Positions 10,285-21,547 are shown, numbered from the stretch's first letter. The stretch: DNA of 64,000 bases from Kitagawia praeruptora (GCA_037693485.1 CM075346.1:45120001-45184000), one strand, 5' to 3'. A program made the numbers and translations. The notes: generated from the letters alone by a model not told the origin.

Positions 10285-11247
10285 ATGGGAGAGCCCAGTC
10301 ATGTTCGTGAGATTGGAGAGCCGGGTCAGGACCCCCAGTGGCTAGGACTACCTGAGCAGGAGATTAGAGACTTGTTGCTGGTAGGTGTAGAGGTTCCAGA
10401 GTATGCTATCACTGACCTCAGGAGGAGAGTTCGCGCAGAGGCCATGGAGAGACACCAGATCAGGATGAGACTTGAGGAGGCAGAGGAGCGCAGAAAGAGG
10501 GATGCTGTGGCCATAGTGCCATACATTGGTAGACCATATGTAGGACCTGATGGGGCCGGTCCTTCCCGAGTGCGGTCGGATATTCCTGAGGAGGAGATGC
10601 CCTTGCGTAAGAGGCCTAGGTTATCTGTTATACCTGAGGAGCCGATTGAGTGGAGGGACATTCACGTGACTCCTACTCCTGCCCCACCTGTCCCAGTGCC
10701 ATCACCAGTTCCATCTCCTCCACCTAGCCCCGACCCTTTTGAGGATCCAGTTGAGCAGTTCACTCCACCAGGGCACTTTATCATGTCAGAGGATGAGTTG
10801 GAGGATGACCCTTCCGAGGATGCGGACACAGAGCCAGTCCCTCCATCCCCACCATTTGCACCACCACCACCTCCACCAGTGGATGCACCCCCACTTGTAG
10901 ATGTACCTCCCCCAGATGCTATGCCACCTCAGGAGGCACCTATGTTTCCAGCTGGCCAGTTGCCAGCTATTTTCTTGTCAGAGTACTTTGCCCTTCAGGG
11001 ACAGCTGGATGAGTCCCGTCGGACTATAGATACGCTTATACAGAGGTTAGACAGGGCGAGAGGAGGAGGAGGTGTGATACCAGATGGGTTGAATTTGAGT
11101 ATAGTCAGTATCGAGCTACGGGCACTCGGTGACATTAGGATGATGTTGGGAGACAGAGGGGATCCAGTATGGAGGGCTCAGATAGTTGCTACAGTCACCA
11201 CTATGGTAGCGCAGATCAGGGACGTTATCAGGGCGTCGTTACCATGA
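10285..11247 (+). CDS. Proline-rich accessory ORF upstream of gag (320 aa)
   Basis: An intact frame from ATG 10285. The N-terminal third (about residues 1-75) is charged and helical, with Arg/Glu-rich coiled-coil character. A short basic cluster RKRPRL (about 108-113) could be a nuclear localisation signal. Residues about 130-230 are Pro/Asp/Glu rich (PVPSPVPSPPPSPDP, APPPPPP). The C-terminal part (about 235-320) is again helical, ending QIRDVIRASLP. I recognise no catalytic motif, zinc finger or membrane segment. It stands where an autonomous gypsy element has only leader, so it is an additional ORF. An intact frame of this length in a pol-less element suggests selection or very recent copying. 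Function is unknown; a role in RNA binding, nuclear import or assembly is only a guess. Confidence 0.75.
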   Translation: MGEPSHVREIGEPGQDPQWLGLPEQEIRDLLLVGVEVPEYAITDLRRRVRAEAMERHQIRMRLEEAEERRKRDAVAIVPYIGRPYVGPDGAGPSRVRSDIPEEEMPLRKRPRLSVIPEEPIEWRDIHVTPTPAPPVPVPSPVPSPPPSPDPFEDPVEQFTPPGHFIMSEDELEDDPSEDADTEPVPPSPPFAPPPPPPVDAPPLVDVPPPDAMPPQEAPMFPAGQLPAIFLSEYFALQGQLDESRRTIDTLIQRLDRARGGGGVIPDGLNLSIVSIELRALGDIRMMLGDRGDPVWRAQIVATVTTMVAQIRDVIRASLP

Positions 11248-11777
11248 TTAGGAGTAGTAGTTTTAGATACTAATCAGACTAGTCATCTTGCAGATGTCAT
11301 TTTGGGGATTAGGTTAGTTGTTTACTGTCTTAATCCCAGTCTGATTAGAGGACAGCTAGTAGTGCTTTTGTTATAGCGAGTTAGTATGTACAGTTATGCT
11401 TTTGGGGTTTCGAACCTTGTACTTTATGATGTATGATATTAGTAGTAAAAGATGTTGTACCCAAGTTGTAAAATATTTATGTAAATTAATGAAGTTTATG
11501 TACTTTGCCTAATTTTATTGTATTTTGATATTAAATGTTGAGATTCAGAAATATTGGTATACATGAGGTGATTGACTTAAATGAAAAGGTTATTGTGCTA
11601 AAGGTACTAAGCTTATTTGTCAAAGTTGTATTATGATTAAATATTACTTGTGTGAATTTAAAATACTGGGATGCATAAATAAGATTAACTAATGATATAG
11701 TTGTGCATATATGGAAATGATGTATATTATACCCTAAATTTGGGTGATTAATGGAGAATATTATTATATACAGAATC
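11248..11777 (+). other. Spacer between accessory ORF and gag
   Basis: Non-coding, T- and A-rich. It ends TTATTATATACAG^AATC at 11773, an acceptor-like site four bases before the gag ATG. Joining the donor at 10204/10205 to this site would bring gag to the front of the mRNA. No other feature is seen. Confidence 0.5.
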
Positions 11778-13061
11778 ATGCCGCCTAAGCGTAATAATAG
11801 AATGAATGCAAGGGAAAATGAGAGAGAGGAAGCAAGTCAGAATAGGCAGGATGAAAACGCTCATAATGAACAAGATCATGAGGAAGAAGAAGATGAATCA
11901 ACTGGCCAACAGGGAAGTCAGGGTGGTAACCCTTTTAATCAATTTATGGAACTTTTGAGGCAGAATTTAGCTAATCCACAGAATCCACCACAACCACCTG
12001 TTCTTCCCAACCAGGCAGCTAACTCTTTTCGTGCTTTTAAGTCACTAAAACCCCCAGAATTTGAGGGAACCACTAACCCAGTAGCAGCCAGGGCATGGCT
12101 GAAAGAGATGGAGAAGGCTTTTGAGATACTGAGGGTAGAGGAAGATCAGAAGACAGTTTTTGCAGCCTATCTCTTAAAGGGAGAGGCGAATTACTGGTGG
12201 GAAACTAAAAAGAATCTGGAAGGAGCGGGAGTGATAACTTGGGAGCGTTTCTCTAGGGTGTTTCTAGACAAATATTCCCCTAGGTACTTGGAGAACCAGA
12301 TGGAAATAAAATTTTTGGGGCTTAAGCAGGAAAACCTATCAGTGGCAGAATATGAAACTAAGTTTACAGAACTGTCTAGGTTTGTTCCAGAATTCGTGCG
12401 TACTGAAGAGCAACGAGCGAAAAGGTTTCAACAAGGATTGAAACCATGGCTACGGACTAGAGTGGCACCATTTGAGTTGACCGAGTATGCTGCGGTGGTT
12501 CAGAAGGCATCTATTATTGAGGCCGAGAGTGAACAAAACCAATTAGGACGAGAGAATAAGAAAAGAAAATTTGAAGGTCAAAAGGGAGGTTCAAGTGAAG
12601 GAAGCTACTTTAATAAATTTGGTAAAGGACAAAAACCCCAGTTTGGAGGAAAGTCAGGGAATAATAAAACTACCAGTGAGACTGTGAATCAGGGTGGTAG
12701 ATCCACAGGAACTTTTCAATCTAGTCAATCTCGAACACCATTTCCAGACTGTAACACGTGTGGTAAGAAGCATTCAGGAGTGTGTAGAGCATTAGAACTA
12801 AACTGCTTTAACTGTGGACAAAAAGGACACTATCTTAGTCAGTGCCCATCGGCTAATACCAATCCTAAGAGGGACATCAAGTGTTACCAGTGTGGGAAAC
12901 TAGGACATATTGCCAGAGATTGCCGTTCAGGGGGATCATCCGTGCCAGAACAGAGTGTGACTGCTTCAAACAGGCCTACTGCTAGAGTGTACAATATGAC
13001 TTTAGGGGAGGCATTAAGAAAGCCGGATACAGATGCAGGTGAACATTTTTCTAGTATTTAA
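11778..13061 (+). CDS. gag: Gypsy-type Gag (427 aa), intact
   Basis: The chosen start is the ATG of MPPKRNNR at 11778, matching plant gypsy gag starts; nine codons are open upstream. Residues about 1-60 are acidic and Gln-rich. A Retrotrans_gag domain covers about 90-250 (AARAWLKEMEKAFE, YWWETKK, FLDKYSPRY, FVRTEEQRAKRFQQGL). A Gly/Lys/Ser-rich linker leads to three Cys motifs at about 333-392: CNTCGKKHSGVC, the CCHC knuckle CFNCGQKGHYLSQC and the CCHC knuckle CYQCGKLGHIARDC. The frame ends after a RVYNMTLGEAL segment that in autonomous relatives lies just ahead of the protease, so the coding region stops at the gag/protease border. It should form particles and package RNA; all enzymes must come from another element. 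Confidence 0.93.
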   Translation: MPPKRNNRMNARENEREEASQNRQDENAHNEQDHEEEEDESTGQQGSQGGNPFNQFMELLRQNLANPQNPPQPPVLPNQAANSFRAFKSLKPPEFEGTTNPVAARAWLKEMEKAFEILRVEEDQKTVFAAYLLKGEANYWWETKKNLEGAGVITWERFSRVFLDKYSPRYLENQMEIKFLGLKQENLSVAEYETKFTELSRFVPEFVRTEEQRAKRFQQGLKPWLRTRVAPFELTEYAAVVQKASIIEAESEQNQLGRENKKRKFEGQKGGSSEGSYFNKFGKGQKPQFGGKSGNNKTTSETVNQGGRSTGTFQSSQSRTPFPDCNTCGKKHSGVCRALELNCFNCGQKGHYLSQCPSANTNPKRDIKCYQCGKLGHIARDCRSGGSSVPEQSVTASNRPTARVYNMTLGEALRKPDTDAGEHFSSI

Positions 13062-13579
13062 ATTTTTAGTGTAAAAGTTTGGTTAGGAATCAATGTGGTC
13101 AATGAATGGTATAGGTAGGTTGATAATCTAGATAAGGAAAATCAGTATCTGTTAGGGGTTAAAAATTCTATGAAAAGGAGAATAATAGTATTTTGGGGGT
13201 AAACCACAGGCTTGTTTATATACGAACAAGAAATATATATTATAGGTAATATTTTCTTACAATTGTTTCAAAGAATCTTATTCTAGTTGGATTTCTGGAA
13301 GATTTTACAGAGACAAGATATAATAAGAGCGAAGTATGTATATTTTATGTCATGATAGAGATCAACATAGGGATAAACCATAAGTGAGATACACTACCAT
13401 TCAAGAGAGGCCAATGTGGTGGCCAATACCCATAATTAAAAGAGGAATGTTGATGAATGACAAGCAAGTTTATGTCGGTATATTTGGTGCAAACAAGATA
13501 GAGATATTATGAAGGAAAAAGGTATCTATGGACAATTCTGACGTGATTCCGGGACGGAATCCTTTTAAGGAGGGAAGGA
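13062..13579 (+). other. Non-coding tail with polypurine tract
   Basis: About 500 bases without coding sequence follow gag. They end in AAGGAGGGAAGGA (13567-13579), the polypurine tract that primes plus-strand synthesis, directly before the 3' LTR. No remnant of protease, RT or integrase is visible. Confidence 0.85.
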
Positions 13580-16500
13580 TGTAATAACCCTAACTTTGGC
13601 AATGCTACAGTGATCCTATGAATAGTAAATTTCGAGGATTTAGAGAAATGGTATATAGGTACTCTATAATGGAAATGGAAAATGAATAAACAGAAATCAT
13701 ATTAGTAGTGTACATTGAAAATAAGTGACTCGAAATGACGTTAGATTTCAGAAATTCCTGAAGCATGAAATTTTGAGGATTTTGATTTCGAATAAGCTTC
13801 TAGTGGACACTAAGGAGCATGGAAACATTATAAGAATTATATATTGAGGGATTAGTGAATTTAGAATTGAGCCAGGGGATTTTTAAGTTAAGAGAATACC
13901 AATGGAATTTGGATTGTTAAATGATCTCAAAACCACTGAGATAATGAGGTACATTCGTAACGAACCACAATTAGACGAGTATGGAGATTAAGCAACCAAG
14001 ATTAGTAATATAACAAGGAGACATACCACATTATCATCTACCAAGATTATTGGCATGCTATTTAGAAAATCAAGTAATAAGAATATTACATCATCTTAAT
14101 AACCTCATTATTGATGTCATGTTCCACTAACTAAAAACTAAGGGGTAAATTAGTCAATTGCTAAGTAAAATATCTAACTAAGCTTCCAAGGTAAGCTAGA
14201 AGATCAAGATTAAGCCAATACCAAAACAACAAAAAACACAAAACTCTCTCCCCCATTTCATTACTACATTCGGCAATTCCAAAAAAATAAAAAAAAAAAA
14301 ACAAAACCCTAGCTAGCTTCAACATAAAATCAAGAGATAATTCATGGATGCTCTTGGAGGATAGAAAGAGAGATTCACAAAGTTTCATAGCCATCCATCA
14401 TCTTTTGGTAAGGTAAATAAATTCTTAAAGTTGATGATGAATAGTGTTTTCTAAGTGTTAACCTTGTTTTCTTGATTTCTTTGCATGATTTAGACCATAC
14501 CAAGGTAGTATAAGAGCTTGGTGAGGTTATTCATGTTAGTATACTCTTTAAAGTTGATGATTAGCTTGAAACCCTAGCTTGAATCCTTTGGGTTTTGATG
14601 ATTTTAGTTGGGTTCTAAGATAAGTAGTACTAAATCATGTAATCTTATGGTTATAGTTGTTTATATGTGTTTGAATGGTATGGAAATTGTGTTGTGGACT
14701 TGGAAATCCATGGTTGGTATGATGACCACATGGTATATGTGATGGTGTATAAGGTGGATGATTGTTTTGGAGGGGTTTGATTTTGGAAAGTACGAAAATA
14801 TAGCCGTTATAATGTCCGATTTTCGTTAGAACTACAAACTGCCCTGTTTTTGGACACCAATGCAGTACGGTACCTTACTGTCTAGCACACTTAGTGACCA
14901 TGAAATGATAGAGCTTAGTTCATAGATCGTTTTGATATAAGGTGCGTTAAAATCTGACGTACGGTTTAGGAGAAAAGTCAGTTTTAGTGAAAGACGTTCG
15001 AAAGTCGAGAAATCGTAATTGTACCAAATTTGAGGTTATAGTTACCATACTTTAACATGTTTAAAAGCCACGAAATTTTGGGATATGGTAGTAGTGTGGT
15101 CAAAGAACTAATACCAGTTGACCTTGCATTAAAATTCGAATTCTAAAATTTATAAGAAATTTTACAGTCGAGTGTGGTTGTTAGGGGAAATGGTAAAAAC
15201 CCCTGAAACTTCAATTGAACTTATAAATGGTTAAGTCCTTGAACCTTTGGGGTAATAATAATACGTTAAACATACATTGAAGTGTAAAGGGTTTTGTTAT
15301 ACAAGAGGATAGTGAGTAAGAGATGTAGTGTTCTAATGACGGTCCTTTTGTGTTTATAGAAATTCCGGAGGAGGAACCAGCCCTACTGTCAGGACACAGA
15401 AATCGAGGCAAGATCCTTCTATCCCTACTTTAAAAATTATTTATCTTCGGAATGATAATGATATCAAGGCATATATTTATGTATATGTGATGCTTTTGTT
15501 GCTATATTGCAAAGAATATATTTCTCTTGATTGTGGGAAGTTAAAGAGAGATGATTACGAATGGAGCGTATATGCTCTAAGGTAAAAGAGATATGAAAGA
15601 GAATGGTATCAGTTGTTATCTAGGGTTATATGGTTTATAATGCTATATTATAAACATTCTTTTAATGTATGATATATATATATACTTATATTTTATAGAA
15701 ATAATGTGCGAGAATGGAAGTGATATACGGGAATAGAAATGTGAAACGGTGTTGATAAATTGAATAATGATCTTATAACAAGGGGGATTTGCAACAAATT
15801 TGCATAAGAGGCTATGTCAGGGCTGTGTGCGACATAGTCTAGTATTCATGATTCGGCACGAAGATGCCAAGGGAGGATGTTATGCAGGTGGCCTTCCTCC
15901 AGGAGGATGTTATGCAGGTGGCCTTCCTCCAGGGATGATGTTATGCAGGTGGCCTTCATTCCTTCTACTAGTAGTAAACAGAGAGCGGATACGGTCAGGC
16001 GACTGATCATCGTCCTACGTATCTGGCGCCAGTATATATCCCCAAAACTTGAAAGAAAGAATTGAAAATGGTTTTCAGATTTCTATAACTGAAAACAGAA
16101 AGGTGATATGAAACGATGAAATTATTGATATAGATGAAGAGAAACTGATTTTATATTAATTTATAAAATTACTGTACAGGAGGGAAATGAGAAGATGATA
16201 GTGAGAGATTTACTCAAGTATTTATATTATTTTAAAATATTACACTAAAAGGGTATATTGGTTGTTATAATATTTAAGAAGAGAAACTGATACTGTATTA
16301 CCTTAGATTTCTTTCTTATAATAGTAAGTGGATGATGTATTATTAAATAAGAGTTTTATTCTTCCTTAAAGTTTATAAATTGGTTACTGCTTACATATGT
16401 ATATACATGTATACTTGGTTACATTTTAAATTCTAATTTTCAATATTATCTTGCTGAGCTATTATAGCTCACTCTTGCTACTTATCTATATACAGCTAGG

Positions 16501-16920
16501 TATGCCAATACTACGCAGAACGCCCCGCAAGAGGGTAAGGGAAAGGCGACCTACTGAGAGCTCGTTAGCATCAGTCCCCGAGGTAGACGACCAGCGCAAG
16601 GGGTTTAGTAGTTTTATGTATATTAAGTGTGTAAGTTTGAAAGATTGTAATAAATTTGGTTGTTGAAATGCTTCTTGTAGAAGCATCACTCAACAATGTA
16701 CTGAAGTATGATTCTGGGTTGTAATAACTTTTTAAATTCTAAACTCTTATTATGGTGAATGTTGTTCTCTGAGCATATGACTGGTGTGTGTGTGTATATT
16801 ACTGTGGGGTCAATTGTATAAGTATTTATAAAAAAAAAAAAAACCCAAGAGATATTGAATTTGAATGGAGGTTGGTTCATGATGGCCCAAATTCATGACC
16901 CCGAATTTGGGGCTGTCACA
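13580..16920 (+). repeat. 3' LTR (3341 bp)
   Basis: Copy of 6750-10090 at an exact offset of 6830 bases. It carries the same 30-bp triplication (15872-15960), basic short ORF (16502-16666) and TG...CA ends. The target duplication AATAC follows at 16921-16925. Confidence 0.95.
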
Positions 16921-18593
16921 AATACTCACCAGATAATAAATGGAAAATATTTACTTAAATATTTTCCTATGAAAATAATATCAATATATCAAGGAATACC
17001 GACTCACGGTCTATAATCAAAGAATGAGATTCAACTGCCCTTCTCTTAAGGGTCTTAACAATATCCGGCTTAATACCAATATATTATATATCTAGCTTAT
17101 GAGCCAACATTAAATCAGGGAACAAGTATATCAATAGACTTGAAAGTAGACATGCATGTTATGCCATATGTATACAACAGTCGTCATATATATTATCACA
17201 ACAACAGTTCCAAGTATATACTTCAGTCGTATAAGTTCTAAGGTCGGTCGTTTACTAACCAATATTATACCTCGAGTTTTATTATCCGTTTTCTAAGTTA
17301 TAACCAAGTGTCCTTTTAAGGGGTTCATTCACACTTAACCTCGATTCGAACATTTTTATAAAATCGAAAAATGATCCGTTTGACATCAGGTTTTCTTCCA
17401 CACCTTCCTTATGACTCCTAATATTTAATTACCAAGATTCGCCACTAAATAACATAGCTTACGAGGGTTCAATTTCAGTTACGAACTTTCGATTACGGTT
17501 TCGAACCACTTTTACGATTTTGACCATAACTCCTAAACCGTAAGTCCGTTTCACATGATCTTTATATCAAAACGAAGCTTATAACATGAACTAGCTTATT
17601 ATGGCAAGATTCGGCACTGAAAAGTAATTTTAAGCTACTAATATACACGGTTTTCAAGGTTTAACGAAATTTCGGCATTACGATTGCTATGTTTACACGC
17701 TTTCCAAAATTCTCACATCACAACCAAGCCACACCGGGCATACCATCAACCTTACACATATAATACTCCTCTTATCAGTCAAGAACATCTTACTACACCA
17801 TCATATCATCATAATACTCAGATCCACTAACAAACTACATAATCATGCTTATAAGATCATCATATTCATCACTAATCTAATAATCATCAAGAACATCCAT
17901 AAAACTTAAAGTGGATCTAGGGTTTCAAGAGAGTTATACCTTCCTTGGTGTGTCTATGAGTCTATCAAGCCTTGATCTAGTCCTTGGAACACCTTAATAT
18001 AGCATCAAAAGAAACCAAGAAAACAAAGTTAGTTTCTAAGGGTTACTATTCATCATCACTTTTGTAAAAATCATAACAAATCGAAAAATAAGAGTTTGGA
18101 TCTCAAATTTTTACCACATCTTGGGCTCCTCATAAGCTTTGGTTTAAGCTATAGATCATCAAAAACAAAGCTTCCTAGGTATGGTTTTGATCCTGCTTTT
18201 CCCGCTGGACAGAAACTGCCAAGAACAGGCAGGTTGGTTTCTTCAACTTGTGGAGGCGATTTGACTAGGCTATACTCATTAAATTGCCATGAAATTTGGA
18301 ACGAACCTTTCCATGGAGTGGAGAAGCTATGGTTAAAATTTGGTGATTTTACCATGGATAGAAATGGATATATGAATTTTCTTCTTGAGCTTGGTTCTGC
18401 TGGGCAGTTTGTGGAGAATGAGAGAAATGGTGTTTGCTTGGCTTCTCTTGCACTCATCCTTGGCAAATGTGAATTATTGTGATGTGTATGGATAATATCT
18501 ATCCTAAAGTAGCTTTAATAAAGGTAATAGGTAATTGCTTGCATCACTTAAATGGACAAGTGTTGGTTTGAAATGGTAAGATGATGACAAAAG
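16921..18593 (-). mobile_element. Gypsy LTR, distal part (LTR-B), resumed
   Basis: Continuation of the 4884-6749 LTR after the young insertion (AATAC at 16921-16925 is the second target copy). Minus-strand stretches match the complete LTR at 6750-10090, for example TTTTGATATAA followed by ACGGTTTAGGAG (here near 17530-17575, there near 8090-8150) and the AATAGT...TTTGTTTTCTTG block (here near 18010-18060, there near 7610-7650). The beginning of the LTR is not seen; it is lost near the hAT-like element. Open frames at 18096-18482 are probably chance. Confidence 0.65.
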
Positions 18594-19353
18594 CTAGGGG
18601 TGTACACGGTTCGGGTTGGGCGGGTTACGAGAATTTAATGACCCAAACCAATTAAATCGGGTTTTTAAATTTTTAAACCAACCATTAAAAATAAAATTTG
18701 TAATCCAACCCATCTAAGGTGTTTCGATTCGGGTTGGTTCGGGTTGAAGTGATCGGGTTAATAAATATATAAAACATTTATTTATTTAAACCAAAAAATA
18801 ATGATACTTTGGAAGTATAATTATACTGATTCTGGTGTGCTGAAGCATCGTTTTTAACACGAGGAAGACAATATTGTTTACAACATCTGGACAAGAGAAG
18901 ATGAGACCCAGATTTTACATGTCTAAATGCAGAAAACCAGAAAACTATATAGCAGATTGAACAAGATAAGCTTGTGCAAAAAATCCCAGACATTTCTAAG
19001 TGCAGAAAACTAATTAACACTAACAGTAGCAAAATTATCAAAAATCTTGTTACAAAACTGGCTACTAATGGGCTTATGTATTGGGCTTATAATAGTACAT
19101 GTATAATTATAATTGTAACTGGAACATATTGACAGACTAACAGTCCAATTATTTTATTTTTTAATTAAACTTTCTTATTTTTAATCGGGTTGGGTTGGTT
19201 CGGCTAAAAAAACTCGAAGCCCATACCCAACCCATTAAAATCGGGTTTACTATTTTTCAATCCAAATACATCTCGGTTTAAAAAAATTCGGTTTGGATCG
19301 GGCGAAAAAAGGTCGGTTTGGTTCGGATTAGTCGGTTTGGATCGGTTTGGTTC
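18594..19353. mobile_element. Non-autonomous hAT-like element, right end truncated
   Basis: The left end CTAGGGGTGTACACGG is typical of plant hAT terminal repeats. Subterminal GGTTCGGGTTGG / CGGTTTGGATCGG motifs cluster at both ends (18605-18760 and 19185-19353), with an AT-rich non-coding middle. The inverted terminal repeat expected on the right is missing: the sequence passes straight into retrotransposon sequence at 19354. No transposase is encoded. Confidence 0.65.
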
Positions 19354-19770
19354 GAAGAGTAGTAGATTTCCCAGAAGTTATAGAAATGGTATTGATTCAC
19401 CATTGTCTGTTTATTAGGAACAGTTGTTTTTCTTTAGTGAGAAAAGATGTGTCAGAGAAGGGAAGTGATTGTAAATCAAGAACTGCTGATAATCACCAAT
19501 GTAAGATGTGAAGGATTATCAAGTAGAGATTTGAAGAATCAGAAATGAAGATGAGTTATCTATTGAAGATCAGTTCAGTGCTAGAGGAACAGTCATCTAT
19601 CATTTCATCAACTGAGGATTCTGGAAATGTTATATTTAAACCAGAGAAAAAATTTTATGTACTATTTACTAAGCTATTAAATGCTTAATCTTTTTCTTGT
19701 TTAAGTGAGTTAGTTGAGTTATCCTTTAGGTATTTGCTTGTTATTGTCTAACAAACAAATAGGGGGAGAT
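19354..19770 (+). mobile_element. Interior 3' tail of an outer-copia copy, with polypurine tract
   Basis: This segment repeats, at high identity, the interior 3' end of the outer copia element found at 40839-45717 (with CACTA-1 removed there). It ends AATAGGGGGAGAT (19758-19770), a copia polypurine tract, directly before an LTR. Since it stands in front of the LTR that also serves as 5' LTR of the following interior, the locus is a tail-LTR-interior-LTR tandem. Confidence 0.8.
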
Positions 19771-21532
19771 TGAAAGGCATATGATGTAGCCTATTTGTAT
19801 TTCGAGGATACAACTTAACTTAAACAAGATTATAATAGTAAATAGTATATAGGCTTTCACAAGTAATCTCAGACTGTATTATCCGTCAGAAGAAAAAGAT
19901 CAAGGTCAATCTACAGACTTGGGGAATTACTACATTAAAAGAAGTTCAGTCATCTGATCAAGCCTCAGTGGAGTATTCGTTAAGTAGTGGATTCATTTAA
20001 AGTGACAGAGATTTCAACAGTGACAGAGACAGTACAGAAGAATTGAAGAGAGATGAGAAAAGAAAAGGAACCAGATTTTAAAGTCAATATATGAAGAACA
20101 GTCATTGCGGTTATTCACTCATGAACCAGACAGTACATCGAGTGTCAACATTAAATAGTGCTTATTCGTCATTAACTTCAGTGGTTCAAGCTATCAAGAC
20201 TGGTATGTGGGAAAATCATTGTGCAAGCAACATGAGTGCTAAATTAACCACGATGATTTTATTATCAAGTGAACTGGCTACGAGGAAAAAGAATTATCAT
20301 AAAGAAATTCTAAGTGATATATTCTTAATGCTGAAACCCCGGTTAGAATTGTTGTATTTTTTGCTTAACAAAAGGAGTCCGGTTTCACATCCTCAAGAGA
20401 CCGTAGCTTACACCTGGACGGGTTATGAGAAAATAGAATTATCACAAAAATATGGAAAGTGATATATTCTTAAAGCTGGAACCCCGGTTAGAATTGATAT
20501 ATTTTTTGTTAAGCAAAAGGAGTCCGGTTCCAAACGCTCAGGTAACCACAGTTTAGAGTTTAAGGATAATTTTATATTAATAAATATTTTATTTATTTAT
20601 AAAATTATATTTATAAATATCTAATAATATTAGATATTTATTTTTATAATTTCTGGATTAAAACAATTATTTATTAATTAAAGATTATAAGCTATGCGGG
20701 TTAAAAAGCATTTCTACGGAGCCCATTCCATATAAGACGAAATAGGCCCCGGTTTCCAATGAATTGTTAGCAGGTTAAAGCTGACTCTTACTGAGAAGTG
20801 TTGCTGACTCTTTCCTGTACAAAGCTGATTTCTACTAGGAAGAGTCATCCTGACTCTTTCCTATACAAACCTGATTTCTACTAGGAAGAGTCATCCTGAC
20901 TCTTTTCAGTTCAAGTGCTGACTCTTGGAAGTACAAAGCTGATTCTTGCCAAGCCTTTCTGACTCTTCCCGAATTTGCTGAGTATATTAGAAAGAGTCAG
21001 CCTGACTCTTTCTAGTGCAACTGGTGATTAAAAATAGATAGAAGGTTCAAGGACTTGGATTATAAATATCATCAGGGAGCTCATTCAACAAAGATAAGAC
21101 ACACAAACATTACATCTAAAGAACCCAGCAGCTTCTATCTCTCTCTCCAACCAAGAACAGCAAGAACAAATAAATTTCTGTAAAATCAAGTTCTCAAAAT
21201 TTGTAATATTTGATCCGATAGAACTTGATTATTTGTGATTCTTGTACTACTAGCGAATTAAGTTTCCTAGTACTTATCTTGTTTTTTATTAACTAAATTA
21301 GAAAAGTTCATGTTGAATTTTCTAATTAGTTTTTATCAACTTGATAATTAATCTGTACTGAAATTGTAACACCCATCAAGTTAATATATTGTTATATTCA
21401 ACTTGAAATTTGTTTCAATTTATTCCGCACAAATTTGTTTAAAATAAATTTTATTGGAAGGACAAATTTCTATAAAATGGTATAGATTGTATTCAACCCC
21501 CCCCCCCTTCTACAATCTTATTGGACCTAACA
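19771..21532 (+). repeat. Outer copia LTR, left copy (1762 bp)
   Basis: Begins TGAAAGGCATATGATG and ends TTGGACCTAACA; preceded by a polypurine tract and followed by a tRNA-iMet primer site. The right copy is 45718-45924 plus 51420-52929. The two differ by scattered substitutions and some indels (the left copy has an extra GAGTCAGCCTGACTC block), so they are older than the inner element's LTRs. Long LTR and primer type fit the SIRE/Maximus group. Confidence 0.9.
20781..21068 (+). promoter_or_regulatory. Copia LTR promoter: TGACTC array and TATA box
   Basis: Between 20781 and 21010 the hexamer TGACTC occurs seven times and its complement GAGTCA three times. Several are paired head to head as AGGAAGAGTCA-TCC-TGACTCTTTCCT. 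TGACTC is the core of GCN4/bZIP-type sites. A TATA box TATAAATA lies 50 bases downstream at 21061-21068. The right LTR keeps most of the array near 52230-52410. This looks like an enhancer. Confidence 0.6.
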
Positions 21533-21534
21533 AT

Positions 21535-21547
21535 TGGTATCAGAGCC
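21535..21547 (+). promoter_or_regulatory. Primer binding site, tRNA-iMet (outer copia)
   Basis: TGGTATCAGAGCC starts two bases after the LTR end at 21532, as expected for plant copia elements. Confidence 0.93.

Larger units (their letters stand above)
6750..16920 (+). mobile_element. Young gag-only LTR retrotransposon (TR-GAG/LARD type)
   Basis: The 10,171-bp element has two 3341-bp LTRs, a tRNA-iMet primer site, a purine tract, and a 3489-bp interior with two intact ORFs (10285-11247 and 11778-13061) but no protease, reverse transcriptase, RNase H or integrase. LTR sequence is related to that of the gypsy LTR it landed in. The gag type (Retrotrans_gag domain, CCHC knuckles) points to the Ty3/gypsy Tekay/Del side. 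It must be moved by proteins from another element. Perfect LTR agreement and the AATAC duplication show a very recent insertion. Confidence 0.95.

Noticed and set aside
11751..11777. Upstream start for the young element's gag
   Set aside because: MPPKR at 11778 fits the family start, and an acceptor-like site lies between the two positions.
18096..18482. 128-codon plus-strand frame and overlapping minus-strand frame
   Set aside because: Lies inside the likely LTR-B; no known domain on either strand, and both strands are open by chance. A captured exon cannot be fully excluded.
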